Shown: positions 1 through 6,692, counted from the stretch's first letter. The stretch: 10,995 bases of DNA from Zygnema cylindricum (GCA_037447655.1 JBBHKE010001382.1:23587-34581); one strand, 5' to 3'. A program made the numbers and translations. The notes: generated by a model not told the origin, from the sequence alone.

Positions 1-333
1 TTTTTTTTTTTTTTTTTTTTTTGTCGAAGACTTTTTTTGGGAGGAAAAAAAAAAGGGTAAATAAAATCGGTTTTTTGAGGAAAAAAGGAGAGGAAAGAAC
101 GGTCGTCGGAGTTCTTTGTGAAGAAAAAGACAAAAAAAGGTGCTAAGGTAAAAACTGTTTCAAAAAGGAACAAAAAAAAAAAGGGAGAAAAAAGTAAAAA
201 AAGGACCTCTATAGTGGCTGGAAGAGCCATGATTCTTGGCTCCCAAAATATTTTACAAACACAAAAAGTTCAGAGTCGAAAATAGTTTCAAAAAAATAAA
301 AAGTAATCAAAAAGCGAAAAAAACAAAAGGGAC
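1..333 (-). other. Probable intron 1 of the transporter, T-rich on the gene strand
   Basis: No open coding segment fits here. In the gene direction it is very T-rich with homopolymer runs, ending in a run of 22 T on the + strand at 1-22. Plant introns are often T-rich, which fits an intron following the AAG|GT at 334. The only recognisable content is the broken duplicate of the exon end described separately. The acceptor and next exon are not in the window. Confidence 0.5.
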
Positions 334-361
334 CTTCATAGTGGCAGGGAGAGCCATAATT
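157..361 (-). repeat. Imperfect tandem duplication across the exon1/intron1 boundary (period about 125-128)
   Basis: The stretch rc(353-361), GAATTATGG, through the exon end at 334 and on to GAAAC near 285 recurs about 125-128 bases further into the intron, from rc(228-236), GAATCATGG, to GAAAC near 157. Both units contain a version of ATGGCTCT(C/T)CC(T/A)GCCACTAT followed by (A/G)AGGTCC and a T-rich tail. I aligned the units by eye; the match is strong over about 35 bases at the exon end and looser in the T-rich part. Confidence 0.65.
207..243 (-). pseudogene. Relic second copy of the transporter exon-1 end
   Basis: On the minus strand this segment reads as a damaged copy of the first transmembrane start: a Gly-Ala pair, then one extra base that breaks the frame, then MALPATIE followed by GTCC. 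It matches the exon 1 end (MALPATMK, GTCC) apart from a few substitutions. It lies inside the putative intron and cannot encode the upstream part of the protein. It could act as a decoy 5' splice site because it also carries AG|GTCC, but that is inference. Confidence 0.6.
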
Positions 362-603
362 CCTGCTCCAATACTGGTGGTGGAGAGGTTGAAGATGGCA
401 CTCGCCATGCTTCCTCCTCGGAATCCATGGCCGCCGGGGGAACTCGAATTCCCAATTTCTTTCCCACTTTCTTTATGGGAAGGGAGCAAAGGGGTATATT
501 CGGTCGCTTTGGGAGGGGGATAGGGAGAGGGAGAGGGAGAGGGAGAGGAAGAGGAGGAGGTTCCAGGTGGGAGGGGAGGCATAGTGACTGTATGAGGGGC
601 CAT
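334..603 (-). CDS. Exon 1 of AVT6/SLC38-like vacuolar amino-acid transporter (partial)
   Basis: The minus strand from an ATG at 603 encodes 90 residues up to ATG AAG at 334-339. Residues about 19-31 are a Ser/Pro repeat, then comes a TPLLP motif near residue 37, and from about residue 65 the block SAIFNLSTTSIGAGIMALP, PATMK. That block is the start of the first membrane segment in plant AVT6-type (SLC38-related, AAAP superfamily) transporters, which move neutral or acidic amino acids across the vacuolar membrane. The N-terminus before it is cytosolic in the family. After AAG the frame runs into T-rich DNA and soon stops, so I place an exon end at AAG|GTCCCT. This donor is weak (C at +3 to +5). 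Later exons would lie at lower coordinates outside the window. The ATG has G at +4. A truncated pseudogene is the main alternative. The family call is firm; the exon end is less so. Confidence 0.78.
518..556. repeat. GGGAGA hexanucleotide microsatellite inside exon 1
   Basis: The + strand carries four consecutive GGGAGA-type units followed by related GGAAGAGG units. On the minus strand it is read as the Ser-Pro dipeptide run at about residues 19-27 of the transporter. Because the unit is six bases, length changes keep the frame and only change the number of Ser-Pro pairs in the cytosolic tail. Confidence 0.85.
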
Positions 604-642
604 GAGGGGTGGGTGGGTAGGAGGAGGACAAGGAGGAATACG

Positions 643-1093
643 AATTCCTTTTCTTTTTTTCTCTCTCCCTCTCTCTCTCTCTCTCTCTCGTCTGTCTTTT
701 TTTTTTCTCTCTCTCTCTATCTCTCGCTCTCGCGCGCTCTCTATCTCTTTTTTTTTCTCTCTCCCTCTCTCTCCCTCTCTCTCTCTCTCTTTCTCAGTCC
801 CTTTCCCTCTTTCTTTCTTTTACTCTCAGTTTCTGTCTCTCTGCTTTTCTCTCTTCTTCTCTTTGCCGGTTCTTCCTATCTCTCTTTAACCCTCTCCTGC
901 CTCTCTTTCCCTCCTCTCTCTCCCTCTCTCCCCCTCACAACCGATGGTCCTCTCTCTCTTATCTTCCACTGTGTTCCCTTGCCCTGTCTCTCTCCTTCGC
1001 CCTCTCTTCCCTTCCCCTCTCTTTATCTCTTCCTATCTACTTCTTTTTCCCCTCCTCTTTCTTTCTCCTAAAAGATCTCTCCCTCTCTCTCTC
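643..1093. repeat. About 450-bp CT-rich tract (GA-rich on the transporter strand), probable 5' UTR/promoter
   Basis: The + strand is almost pure pyrimidine for about 450 bases with many CTCTCTCT runs, giving GAGAGA on the transporter strand just upstream of its ATG. Long GA tracts near start sites are common in plant genes and bind BBR/BPC GAGA-binding proteins. Polypurine/polypyrimidine mirror symmetry could also allow triplex DNA. The open frames across it on the + strand, rich in Ser, Leu and Phe, are artefacts of the base composition. Confidence 0.85.
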
Positions 1094-1095
1094 CC

Positions 1096-1130
1096 ATGAT
1101 TGGCCCACAATTATGAACCTTTATTATACC
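1096..1130 (-). promoter_or_regulatory. Candidate core promoter of the transporter (TATA-like, site II, CCAAT)
   Basis: Read on the minus strand, GGTATAATAAAGG (1119-1130) resembles a TATA box. It is followed by TGGGCC (rc of 1102-1107), a site II/TCP-type element, and by CCAAT (rc of 1099-1103). The GA tract starts immediately after. A start site about 30 bases below the TATA-like box would give a GA-rich 5' UTR of almost 500 bases. The order is unusual, since CCAAT and site II normally lie upstream of TATA, so this is a suggestion from motifs only. Confidence 0.35.
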
Positions 1131-1131
1131 C

Positions 1132-1815
1132 AAAAAGGAAAAAAAAGGGAGTCCAAAAAATAACCTTCAAATTTGCATTTTTTTGCTTTTTTGCTTTTTT
1201 TTTCGACAACTTATAACGAATCGGTCCTAAAAAAAAAAAAAAAAAGAGGAAGAGAGGTTGTAAACTTGACGCTTAAAATATTTTTTTTATTTTTTTTCTC
1301 CCTTCTTTTCTCTAGAATATAGTTTTTTTTAATCAAATTTTAGATTTCAAATTTTCCAATTTCTAAGGGAAAAATTCAATTCCTCAACCCTGAGTTTAGG
1401 GTTTTCTAAACCCTAAAATTCTGGAGTCTGTGGAAACAAAAAAGCTATAAAAATCCAATTTACTTCCAAGAAGAAAAAAAGGTCAGCGGAAATTTTAAAA
1501 TATCAGGGGTAAAAAAAAAATCTTTCTAAATTTAAACAAAGTGGTCGACAAAAACATAAAAAACTTTGAAGAAACAAAAGGGAAAATCCGAAATCACATC
1601 GAGAAAAAAAAAATGGTATAAACTTTCGAAACAGACAGTTGTCATTTTAAGCCATAAATTCGTCTGCGGACAAATTCGTAAAGCGTTCGAAAAGTTTGAG
1701 AATCTTTAGGTTTTAGAACTTTATCCTTTTAGCTTTTTAAAGATACCTGGTTGAACCTTTTCTGTTTTGGAAACTGACCGTCGCTTTTCGGTCAATTTGA
1801 AAAAAATCGCACGGA
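1132..1815. other. AT-rich intergenic stretch without a recognisable gene
   Basis: This stretch is rich in A and T homopolymers on both strands. I find no supported open frame, RNA gene or transposon end here. The only distinct items are the telomere-like inverted motif at 1394-1417 and a short inverted repeat GACCG/CGGTC near 1776-1793. Confidence 0.6.
1394..1417. repeat. Telomere-like TTTAGGG / AAACCCTAAA inverted motif (telo-box)
   Basis: GTTTAGGG at 1394-1401 is followed by a short TTTTC linker and AAACCCTAAA at 1408-1417, so two plant telomere units face each other. Interstitial AAACCCTA telo-boxes are frequent in plant promoters and bind TRB/Myb-type proteins. It lies about 800 bases upstream of the transporter ATG, so a regulatory role is possible but not shown. 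Confidence 0.55.
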
Positions 1816-1816
1816 A

Positions 1817-2030
1817 GTACAGTACTGTACGGTACTGTACAATAGTGTACAATACTGTACTGTTCTAGTGTTCTGTACTGAAGTTGCTATAGTGTACTGG
1901 TTCTATAAAACTGCAGTTTTCCGATATTTAGAAAACGTACATCTGAAAGTTTACAATGCTACAGTAGCGGCGCAAAAAGTATACTGTACGGTATTGCAAA
2001 AAGTACGAATGTGACGGTACGGTACGTCAC
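1817..2030. repeat. GTAC-dense palindromic cluster
   Basis: At least twelve GTAC tetramers occur. Those at 1817, 1822, 1827, 1832 and 1837 are spaced exactly five bases apart, then 1847 and 1857 at ten. GTAC is self-complementary, so the array can pair with itself. The 3' end has GTGACG...CGTCAC arms at 2011-2030. GTAC is also the core site of plant SBP/SPL factors and copper-response elements. It may be the remains of a MITE or an expanded microsatellite; I cannot name a family. Confidence 0.6.
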
Positions 2031-2083
2031 AAACTAAGGACCAGTCACCTATTTATACAAGAGAAAATAGTACGGCAATCGGC

Positions 2084-2089
2084 CACGTG
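2084..2089. promoter_or_regulatory. G-box CACGTG
   Basis: A perfect CACGTG palindrome in the context GGCCACGTGGAG, the preferred core for plant bZIP/bHLH factors. No gene is visible next to it, so it may be chance. Confidence 0.25.
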
Positions 2090-2225
2090 GAGCAAGCAGT
2101 TTATCTACGCACCAAGGTTCGCGATCGGACGGTTTATAAATTATAACACCTCCGTTAAATAAGGACGTGACAAAGACTTTTGTCCTTTTTGACAAATCAT
2201 TACGCACGAATTCTTATCCAGCGTT

Positions 2226-2455
2226 GCTGTACCGTCAAGATGCGCACGTGTAAAATCGGGATCCGCTCTGGAATGTTTCTAGTTGCACTTTTTTACTTTA
2301 ATTTGATTTGTCCAAGAATAACGTATGGAATTAAAAGCGAATCAACCCAACCGAGGCTTGGTCCCGCTTCTCGATGTTGTTATACATTTTTTTAATCGAT
2401 ACGATTTAAAATATCGTATGAATCGAGGCTTATCTCGGCCCGGAGGTCGCAAACG
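2226..2455 (+). repeat. Dispersed repeat, copy 1 (matches 7555-7800 in direct orientation)
   Basis: From GCTGTACCGTCAAG onwards this stretch matches 7555-7800 on the same strand. The matching parts include a nearly unchanged block around GATGCGCACGTGTAAAATCG, a CGATAC/ATATCG-type inverted motif near 2396-2415, and a block around GAATCGAGGCTTA. A short segment near 7770-7790 is missing here. Copy 2 is the centre of a fold-back element, but here the sequence before 2226 does not match the left arm of that element, so copy 1 looks truncated on its left. No coding role is supported. Confidence 0.8.
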
Positions 2456-2620
2456 GTCAACCGAAACCGTGACCGACCGTTAACCGACCGCCCGCGCCGG
2501 ATCCGGAACGGATTCGGTTGCCAAATTTTGGAGGTCGGGCGGTTACGGGGTCGGTTGACTCATCATAGAAAAAAAAAACGGTCAGTTACGGTCGGTCAAA
2601 CAAAAAACCAAAAAAAAAGA
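2440..2620. repeat. Small fold-back rich in AACCGACCG / CGGTCGGTT
   Basis: The first half carries ACCGACCGTTAACCGACCG and the second half carries CGGGCGGTTACGGGGTCGG and GGTCAGTTACGGTCGGTC, so the two halves are imperfect inverted repeats around the GC-rich GCCGGATCCGGAACGG centre. Similar AACCG/CGGTT-rich termini occur in many plant non-autonomous hAT elements, and in the arms of the fold-back element at 7318-8026. It continues directly from dispersed repeat copy 1. Confidence 0.5.
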
Positions 2621-2639
2621 AAAAATTGTACTTTTTTTT

Positions 2640-2798
2640 CCAACATTATTGTTCTTTGTACTTTTGGTATTGTGGAAGTACGTGGCATCATGATTAGCGT
2701 CGCAAATCTGACACGGTACTAACACTATTCATTTCGCGAATCTTACAAAAAGATAATCCAACATTCATGTACTTTGTACTCTTTGGCATCGTGGAAGT
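2640..2798 (+). repeat. Two copies of a 41-bp direct repeat, 118 bases apart
   Basis: CCAACATT(A/C)(T/A)TG at 2640 and at 2758 begin two 41-base segments that both contain CTTTGTACT and end in GTGGAAGT. One lies outside and one inside the boundary of the large inverted repeat at 2720. This suggests local duplication at the edge of the element. Confidence 0.65.
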
Positions 2799-2903
2799 GT
2801 TAATTATGCACTTTATGCGGTGTTTCCAAAAATATGTCAAATTATTATATCAATATAACGCGACAGATCGTAATTATTGGCTTAGGGTGAAGTTCCATTA
2901 GGA

Positions 2904-2938
2904 CATTCTGTAATTGTACGGCCAACATTACAGAATGC
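2904..2938. repeat. Subterminal hairpin CATTCTGTAAT / ATTACAGAATG in the MITE
   Basis: CATTCTGTAAT and its exact complement ATTACAGAATG are separated by about 12 bases just inside the left terminus of the MITE. The core CTGTAAT recurs inside the element, including the hairpin at 3374-3421, so it may be a subterminal recognition motif. Confidence 0.65.
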
Positions 2939-3175
2939 GACAATTTGAACGAAGTTCCATTACGCAGAGTCTGTAATGCACATGTTAGCAAAAGAGTGGT
3001 GCCACGTAACTAAAGATTGGATTTGCAAATCGTCAATAATTTTCACACCGACCAAAAATCTTCATTTGCGTACCATGCACGTGCGTACCAGGTCATCGTG
3101 CAACACAACTTTTGTACTCTTTGCATACGCCTTGTCAGATACCACCTCATTTTTGTCGGGTTCCTGTTTTTACGC

Positions 3176-3256
3176 GTGACGAATGAGCGCTGACAGAAAT
3201 AGTGTGACGAATGGGCGCTTACAAAAATAGCGTGACAAAAGTGCGTTACGAGATTT
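3176..3256 (+). repeat. 28-bp tandem repeat, about 2.5 units, inside the MITE
   Basis: Units start at 3176, 3204 and 3232, each with GTGAC(G/A)AA near the start and GCG(C/T)T(G/T)AC later. The first two units are complete and differ at a few positions; the third is partial and more divergent. Confidence 0.75.
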
Positions 3257-3373
3257 CATTTATATTTTTTGTTGTATTTTTGAATGTGTATATCGTGTGC
3301 GAAATTTTTTGATTTCCGTTGATTGACATCTTGACACGTATGTTCATTATCCAACGTGTCGCGGCTCAATTTT

Positions 3374-3421
3374 TTCTGTAATTGGTGATGTACCTCGCGA
3401 GGTCAATCACCAATTACAGAA
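3374..3421. repeat. Strong hairpin with 16-bp perfect arms and an inner 12-bp palindrome
   Basis: TTCTGTAATTGGTGAT (3374-3389) pairs perfectly with 3406-3421. The intervening bases contain the perfect palindrome ACCTCGCGAGGT (3392-3403), so the structure can form one almost continuous cruciform. It may be a palindromic relic nested in the MITE. Confidence 0.85.
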
Positions 3422-3825
3422 ACTTTCGAAACGAATGCTTCACGAAAAACCATCCAACGGCCATTGTTAACTCCCAGACTTTTGGAGAATGTTGGCAAGA
3501 TTCTCTGTAATGTTGTTTTCCGGATAAGAACAAAATAAGAGGTACGTCGTAGTACGGAGGGTCCGAATTTCTGTAAACAACCTCACTTTTCGTCTAATGG
3601 AACTTCACCTCACTCATACATCGTACATTATTGCAAAGTGCTAATTATGTGTTTTATACCGCGTTTCCACAAATATATCATATTATTATGTCAATGTCAC
3701 GCGACATGTAGTCATTATTAGTTAATAAATCAACGGAAATCAAATTATTACGTCACTTTCCCAAGACAAATCCTAATTATTAGCTTACTCACATGTTTCA
3801 CACAATAAATCGATAAATAGGAATG

Positions 3826-3834
3826 CTATTTAAG
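3826..3834 (+). promoter_or_regulatory. TATA-like box of the left hAT gene
   Basis: CTATTTAAG lies about 50 bases upstream of the likely ATG at 3883 and is conserved in the right arm (rc of 10717-10725). Conservation in both arms and distance to the ATG support a promoter role. Confidence 0.4.
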
Positions 3835-4296
3835 TTGGAAAAACTTGACCACAATTCAAACAAAACCTAGTCATACACCAAAATGGGCAAAATCATTCTC
3901 GCTTCTCTTAAGACTACAATCCAAACGAACTTCAAAAATCAAAAAAAGGTGAAACTGCTCAGTATTACCTAGTAAAAGAAAGCAAGGCCACTTCAATTTG
4001 TTGGAAAAAAATTGAACATGTCTATGAAACTCAAACATCAAACAAATACATAGTAAAGGGGGAAGGTTAGTGGCTTGTAATACATGTTTCGTAGTTTATC
4101 AATACAAGTCAACAAACGGTACTTCAACAATTAACACTCACACATGTTTAGCTTTGGGCGACATGGATAGTTCTAGAGGAATTCTTCGTAATTTTCTTTC
4201 AAAACCGGAGGCGAAAACAAGTGACCGAACAAAAAATTGCGAAAATGGTGGCGTTGATGTGTTGCGAGGACCTTCAACCATTTTCGATGGTCGACG

Positions 4297-4549
4297 GTTC
4301 AGGTATGATTTATTTTGAATTCCATTTAGGATGGCGTTAATGTATATGTCTTTATAACTTGTTTTGTTGATAAATTTATATTAATGAGCTTCATCACTAT
4401 TTTCTTATCTATAATGTATATTCGTACGCTTATTTTTATTTTTTTATTATTATTTGGTTTGTCATGATGTTATTTTGATATAAACCTTATTTATTGATCA
4501 TGGTTAATAATAGTATGCTATTTTCTTATTCTTTCTTTTTTGTTCCCAG
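4297..4549 (+). other. Intron of the left hAT gene (donor 4297 or 4303)
   Basis: A T-rich, non-coding stretch separates the two parts of the coding region. It ends in TTTTTTGTTCCCAG at 4549, a good acceptor. Two donors are possible: AG|GTATG at 4303, which is closer to consensus but leaves the wrong phase, or G|GTTCAG at 4297, which restores the family pattern Asp-Gly before the helix beginning Ala-Phe-Cys if an upstream one-base insertion is assumed. The right copy has lost the 5' part of this intron. Confidence 0.65.
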
Positions 4550-5235
4550 GTATTCAAGCATTTTGTCAAGCATTATTTGATGTTGGTGTTTCGTCCAACA
4601 AAAGTGTTGACATCGACCAACTACTCCCGTCCGCCAATGGCGTAAAAAACAACATTATATCTGCCAAAGATATTCGTAGTTTGATCATCCCAAAACTTAA
4701 AGAAAATATTGATAACAATATTTTCGTCGCATTTACGACCAATCTCTGGACCGAGACGATAAAAAGAACCTCATCCATGTCAGTAACGACTCATTTTATT
4801 GACAAATAATTTAAACTTCATGCTCGGACGCTTCAAGTCGATCATTTTCCAGAGGAAAAACATACCACGGAAAATGTTTTAACGGCTTTCAAAAATTGTT
4901 TGACCAATTTTGAATTGTCGAATATTAATGTTTTGGCAAATCGTTGCGTTGTTGTGACCGATAGTGGCTCTAACATGTGTGCGACTGAAGGTCTACCGAG
5001 CATGTTTACTTAGATACCTTGCGCGAACCATAAAATTGCTACAATTGTGACAACGATTTTGAACAAGAGCGGAACCCTCCAAAAAATACAAATACGATGT
5101 GGAAGTTCCTAGTTTTTTTGATATAATTGACGCATGTAAATCATTGGTCACGTTTTTCAAACAGAGTAATTTGCAAAATATTTTGAAAAACACTTTAAAA
5201 CAAGAAAACGCAACGCGGTGGAATTCTTTGCTCCA

Positions 5236-5580
5236 AATGCTTAAGAGTATTTACGATGCATTCAATGAGATAGGACCAATCGCTCAAGCAAAAAATAAAT
5301 TGATACTTTTTGCTTGTATCGATAAGACCCACTTTACCGAACTTATACGATTTCTGGAAAGGTTTCAACAAGCGACCCTAAAGTTGGAAAAGTTTAAAGA
5401 ACCAACTTTACATTTGGTTTTGTTTGAACTAACGTCTCTCCATAACCATTGTAAGATAAGAAAAACATCTTACAATGACGGTGAAAAAGAATGCCCCGCC
5501 GATTCCCCAAACTTGCAAAAATTGAAACAACTTTTTGTGAAATTTGCACTACCGAAGTGGGGCCTTCATGAGTATCATAT
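5236..5580 (+). repeat. 345-bp stretch identical to rc(9349-9693): probable gene-conversion tract
   Basis: Checked base by base against the reverse complement of 9349-9693: no mismatch or gap in 345 bases. The 147 bases before it show 12 mismatches and the 32 bases after it show 7. It encodes the part from MLKSIYDAFNE to LHEYH of the transposase middle region. Selection at protein level would not keep silent sites identical, so recent exchange between the two arms is the simplest reading. Confidence 0.9.
5447..5477. repeat. Hairpin CATTGTAAGAT / ATCTTACAATG within the conserved tract
   Basis: An 11-bp perfect inverted repeat with a 9-base loop lies in the coding region of both transposase copies, roughly two thirds of the way through the identical tract. 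It may be chance, or a structure that favours strand breaks and exchange. Confidence 0.6.
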
Positions 5581-6179
5581 TATCGCGTTTCTCTTAGATC
5601 CCTGACACAAACAAAAGCTTGAAATAATTGGGGTATCGAAAACTGAAATTGAAATCGCTAGGGTCAAACTTCGAGAACTTGCTAACGACTTAGGTGATGA
5701 CGTTGATTTTGGTAGTCCTCAACGTATCACAAAAAAACGAAAAACATTGCAAAGTAAAGACGGTTTCCACAATTTTTTTGGTGAGAGCGATGACGAAAAT
5801 GAGGTTTTTATTACCACCGACAAAAAATCGCTCGTTAGTGACGAATTGAAACGTTATTTTGATTTAAAATCAACCAATGACGAAAGATTGAACTTTAACA
5901 TACTTCAATGGTGGAAAAAGAAATCATATGTACGTGCGAAAGATGGAGGATTTCCTATTCTAGCCGGTGTTGCTAGATCTATTCTAGCTATTCCGGCTTC
6001 TAGCTCCATGTCCAAATGCAATTTTTTGGATGCCGGGAACACGATAACAAAGAAGGGGAGCGCACTAGCGACTTGAATTGTTAGTGATCTTTTATGTGTT
6101 AGATCCAACCGAGATCTTTTAAATGCATAGTTTTTTGTTTTGCTTTGTTTTATAATTATTGTTATTTTTTTAGTATTAG

Positions 6180-6180
<1 letters not shown>

Positions 6181-6223
<43 letters not shown>
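6181..6223. repeat. (TA)n microsatellite, about 21 units
   Basis: A pure TA run sits in the 3' region of the left hAT copy. The right arm has only a short AT-rich stretch at the equivalent place (near 8745), so the expansion came after the arms separated or was lost there. Confidence 0.95.
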
Positions 6224-6227
<4 letters not shown>

Positions 6228-6667
6228 TTCACAATTTTTCTAGTGTTTATCTTTTTTTTTTCATAAACCGGAATGTTTATTTTTACCAAATTACCAAAGC
6301 GAAGTATTTATACCACATTTATATTTATAGATTTTGTGTAGTTTTTAGGTTTGAGGTTGAGAATTTGTATAATAGAGTCGAAAATAGGACAAGGTTGTGA
6401 TTTGACTTTTCATATATTTGATACTACAAAAAAAAAAATGTTTTTTTTTTGCTCATCACAATGTATTTTTTGTCAATTGATTTTCTATGTGAAAAACTAA
6501 GACTTTTTTTGTAAACATTCATAATTAAAACTTTACCATTTTTGCATAGTTCATAACATAGTATTGTAGTCGAAAGAAAAACTGTCCGAAAAATTGTAAC
6601 GAAAAATTTAGATTTGCGAGAGAATAAACATTAACATCACAAAATAAAGTTAACAATATTATTTAAA
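6224..6667. other. 3' non-coding region of the left hAT copy, matched in the right arm
   Basis: No gene is visible. The segment is recognisable as element sequence because it pairs with about 8330-8740 in inverted orientation, for example TTTGATACTAC and TTAGATTTGCGAGAGAA. It is AT-rich and may hold the polyadenylation site, which I cannot place. Confidence 0.6.
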
Positions 6668-6692
6668 GACGTGGACTATAACCTGCCACGTC
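6668..6692. repeat. Conserved hairpin GACGTGG / CCACGTC near the hAT 3' end (left)
   Basis: GACGTGG at 6668-6674 and CCACGTC at 6686-6692 face each other and are retained in the right arm at about 8078-8102. Keeping both arms while the surrounding bases change suggests a subterminal structure or binding site of the element. Confidence 0.6.

Larger units (their letters stand above)
2885..3609. mobile_element. Harbinger/Tourist-like MITE, about 725 bp, with TTA target duplication
   Basis: The terminal inverted repeats are GGTGAAGTTCCATTAG at 2886-2901 and its exact complement at 3594-3609. The 5' side is preceded by TTA (2882-2884) and the 3' side followed by TCA (3610-3612), which reads as a three-base TTA target duplication with one change. 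The right arm keeps the unoccupied site: its reverse complement reads GGCTTATTCATAC where the left arm reads GGCTTA, element, TCACTCATAC. A 3-bp TTA/TAA duplication is characteristic of PIF/Harbinger elements and their Tourist MITEs. There is no transposase inside. Internal features include hairpins at 2904-2938 and 3374-3421 and a 28-bp tandem repeat. Confidence 0.82.
2862..3795 (+). repeat. Repeated subterminal motif of the hAT element (three copies)
   Basis: A motif of the type CGACA(n)ATC(G/C)TAATTATTGGCTTACTCA occurs at 2862-2884 (then split by the MITE), in a divergent form at 3697-3720, and at 3763-3795. The right arm carries counterparts near 10930-10955 and 10765-10795. The sequence between the copies is also duplicated: GT(G)(C/T)TAATTATG and the GTTTCCA(C/A)AAATAT(A/G)TCA block appear at 2797-2850 and 3638-3690. 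hAT transposases bind short subterminal repeats near element ends, which would fit, but no binding is shown. Confidence 0.5.
3883..6130 (+). pseudogene. hAT transposase pseudogene, Hobo/Hermes-like, left copy
   Basis: A likely ATG at 3883 opens the gene. In order follow a BED-type finger (CNTC at about 4076-4087, HTC near 4139-4147), an intron, TTN-LW at 4735-4749 (the family has TTD-LW), VVTDSGSN near 4953, ENATRWNS near 5202, and a C-terminal dimerisation block with ILQWW, ILAIPASSS and NTITKK, ending at TAG 6128-6130. Breaks seen against the right copy: frame loss in an A-run at 3941-3947; one base lost with TAG at 4068; an indel near 4290; TAA 4807; TAG 5011 (Trp in the other copy); an insertion near 5076-5080; TGA 5603; TGA 6074. 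The first catalytic Asp is Asn, and the Glu-Arg of the family's SER-F motif is Lys-Cys at 6014-6019. The protein would be nuclear and cut element ends, but this copy cannot make it. Confidence 0.9.

Noticed and set aside
236-523. + strand open frame antisense to the transporter exon
   Set aside because: The minus strand carries a clear transporter family signature; the + product has no recognisable features.
427-1071. Long + strand open frames across the CT tract (also 602-889)
   Set aside because: Their products are Ser/Leu/Phe repeats dictated by CT repeats, and they oppose the recognisable transporter exon.
1394-1417. True interstitial telomere array
   Set aside because: Only one or two units are present in each orientation, which is the usual size of a promoter telo-box or chance.
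2180-2395. Open frame with a hydrophobic stretch in dispersed repeat copy 1
   Set aside because: The related copy at 7555-7800 has stops and frame changes in the same frame, so it is not maintained as coding.
2976-3179. Small open frame inside the MITE
   Set aside because: No recognisable domain; short frames are expected by chance and the element is non-autonomous.
6140-6400. Open frame reading through the TA repeat
   Set aside because: It is an Ile-Tyr repeat from the microsatellite in the hAT 3' region, with no counterpart in the other arm.
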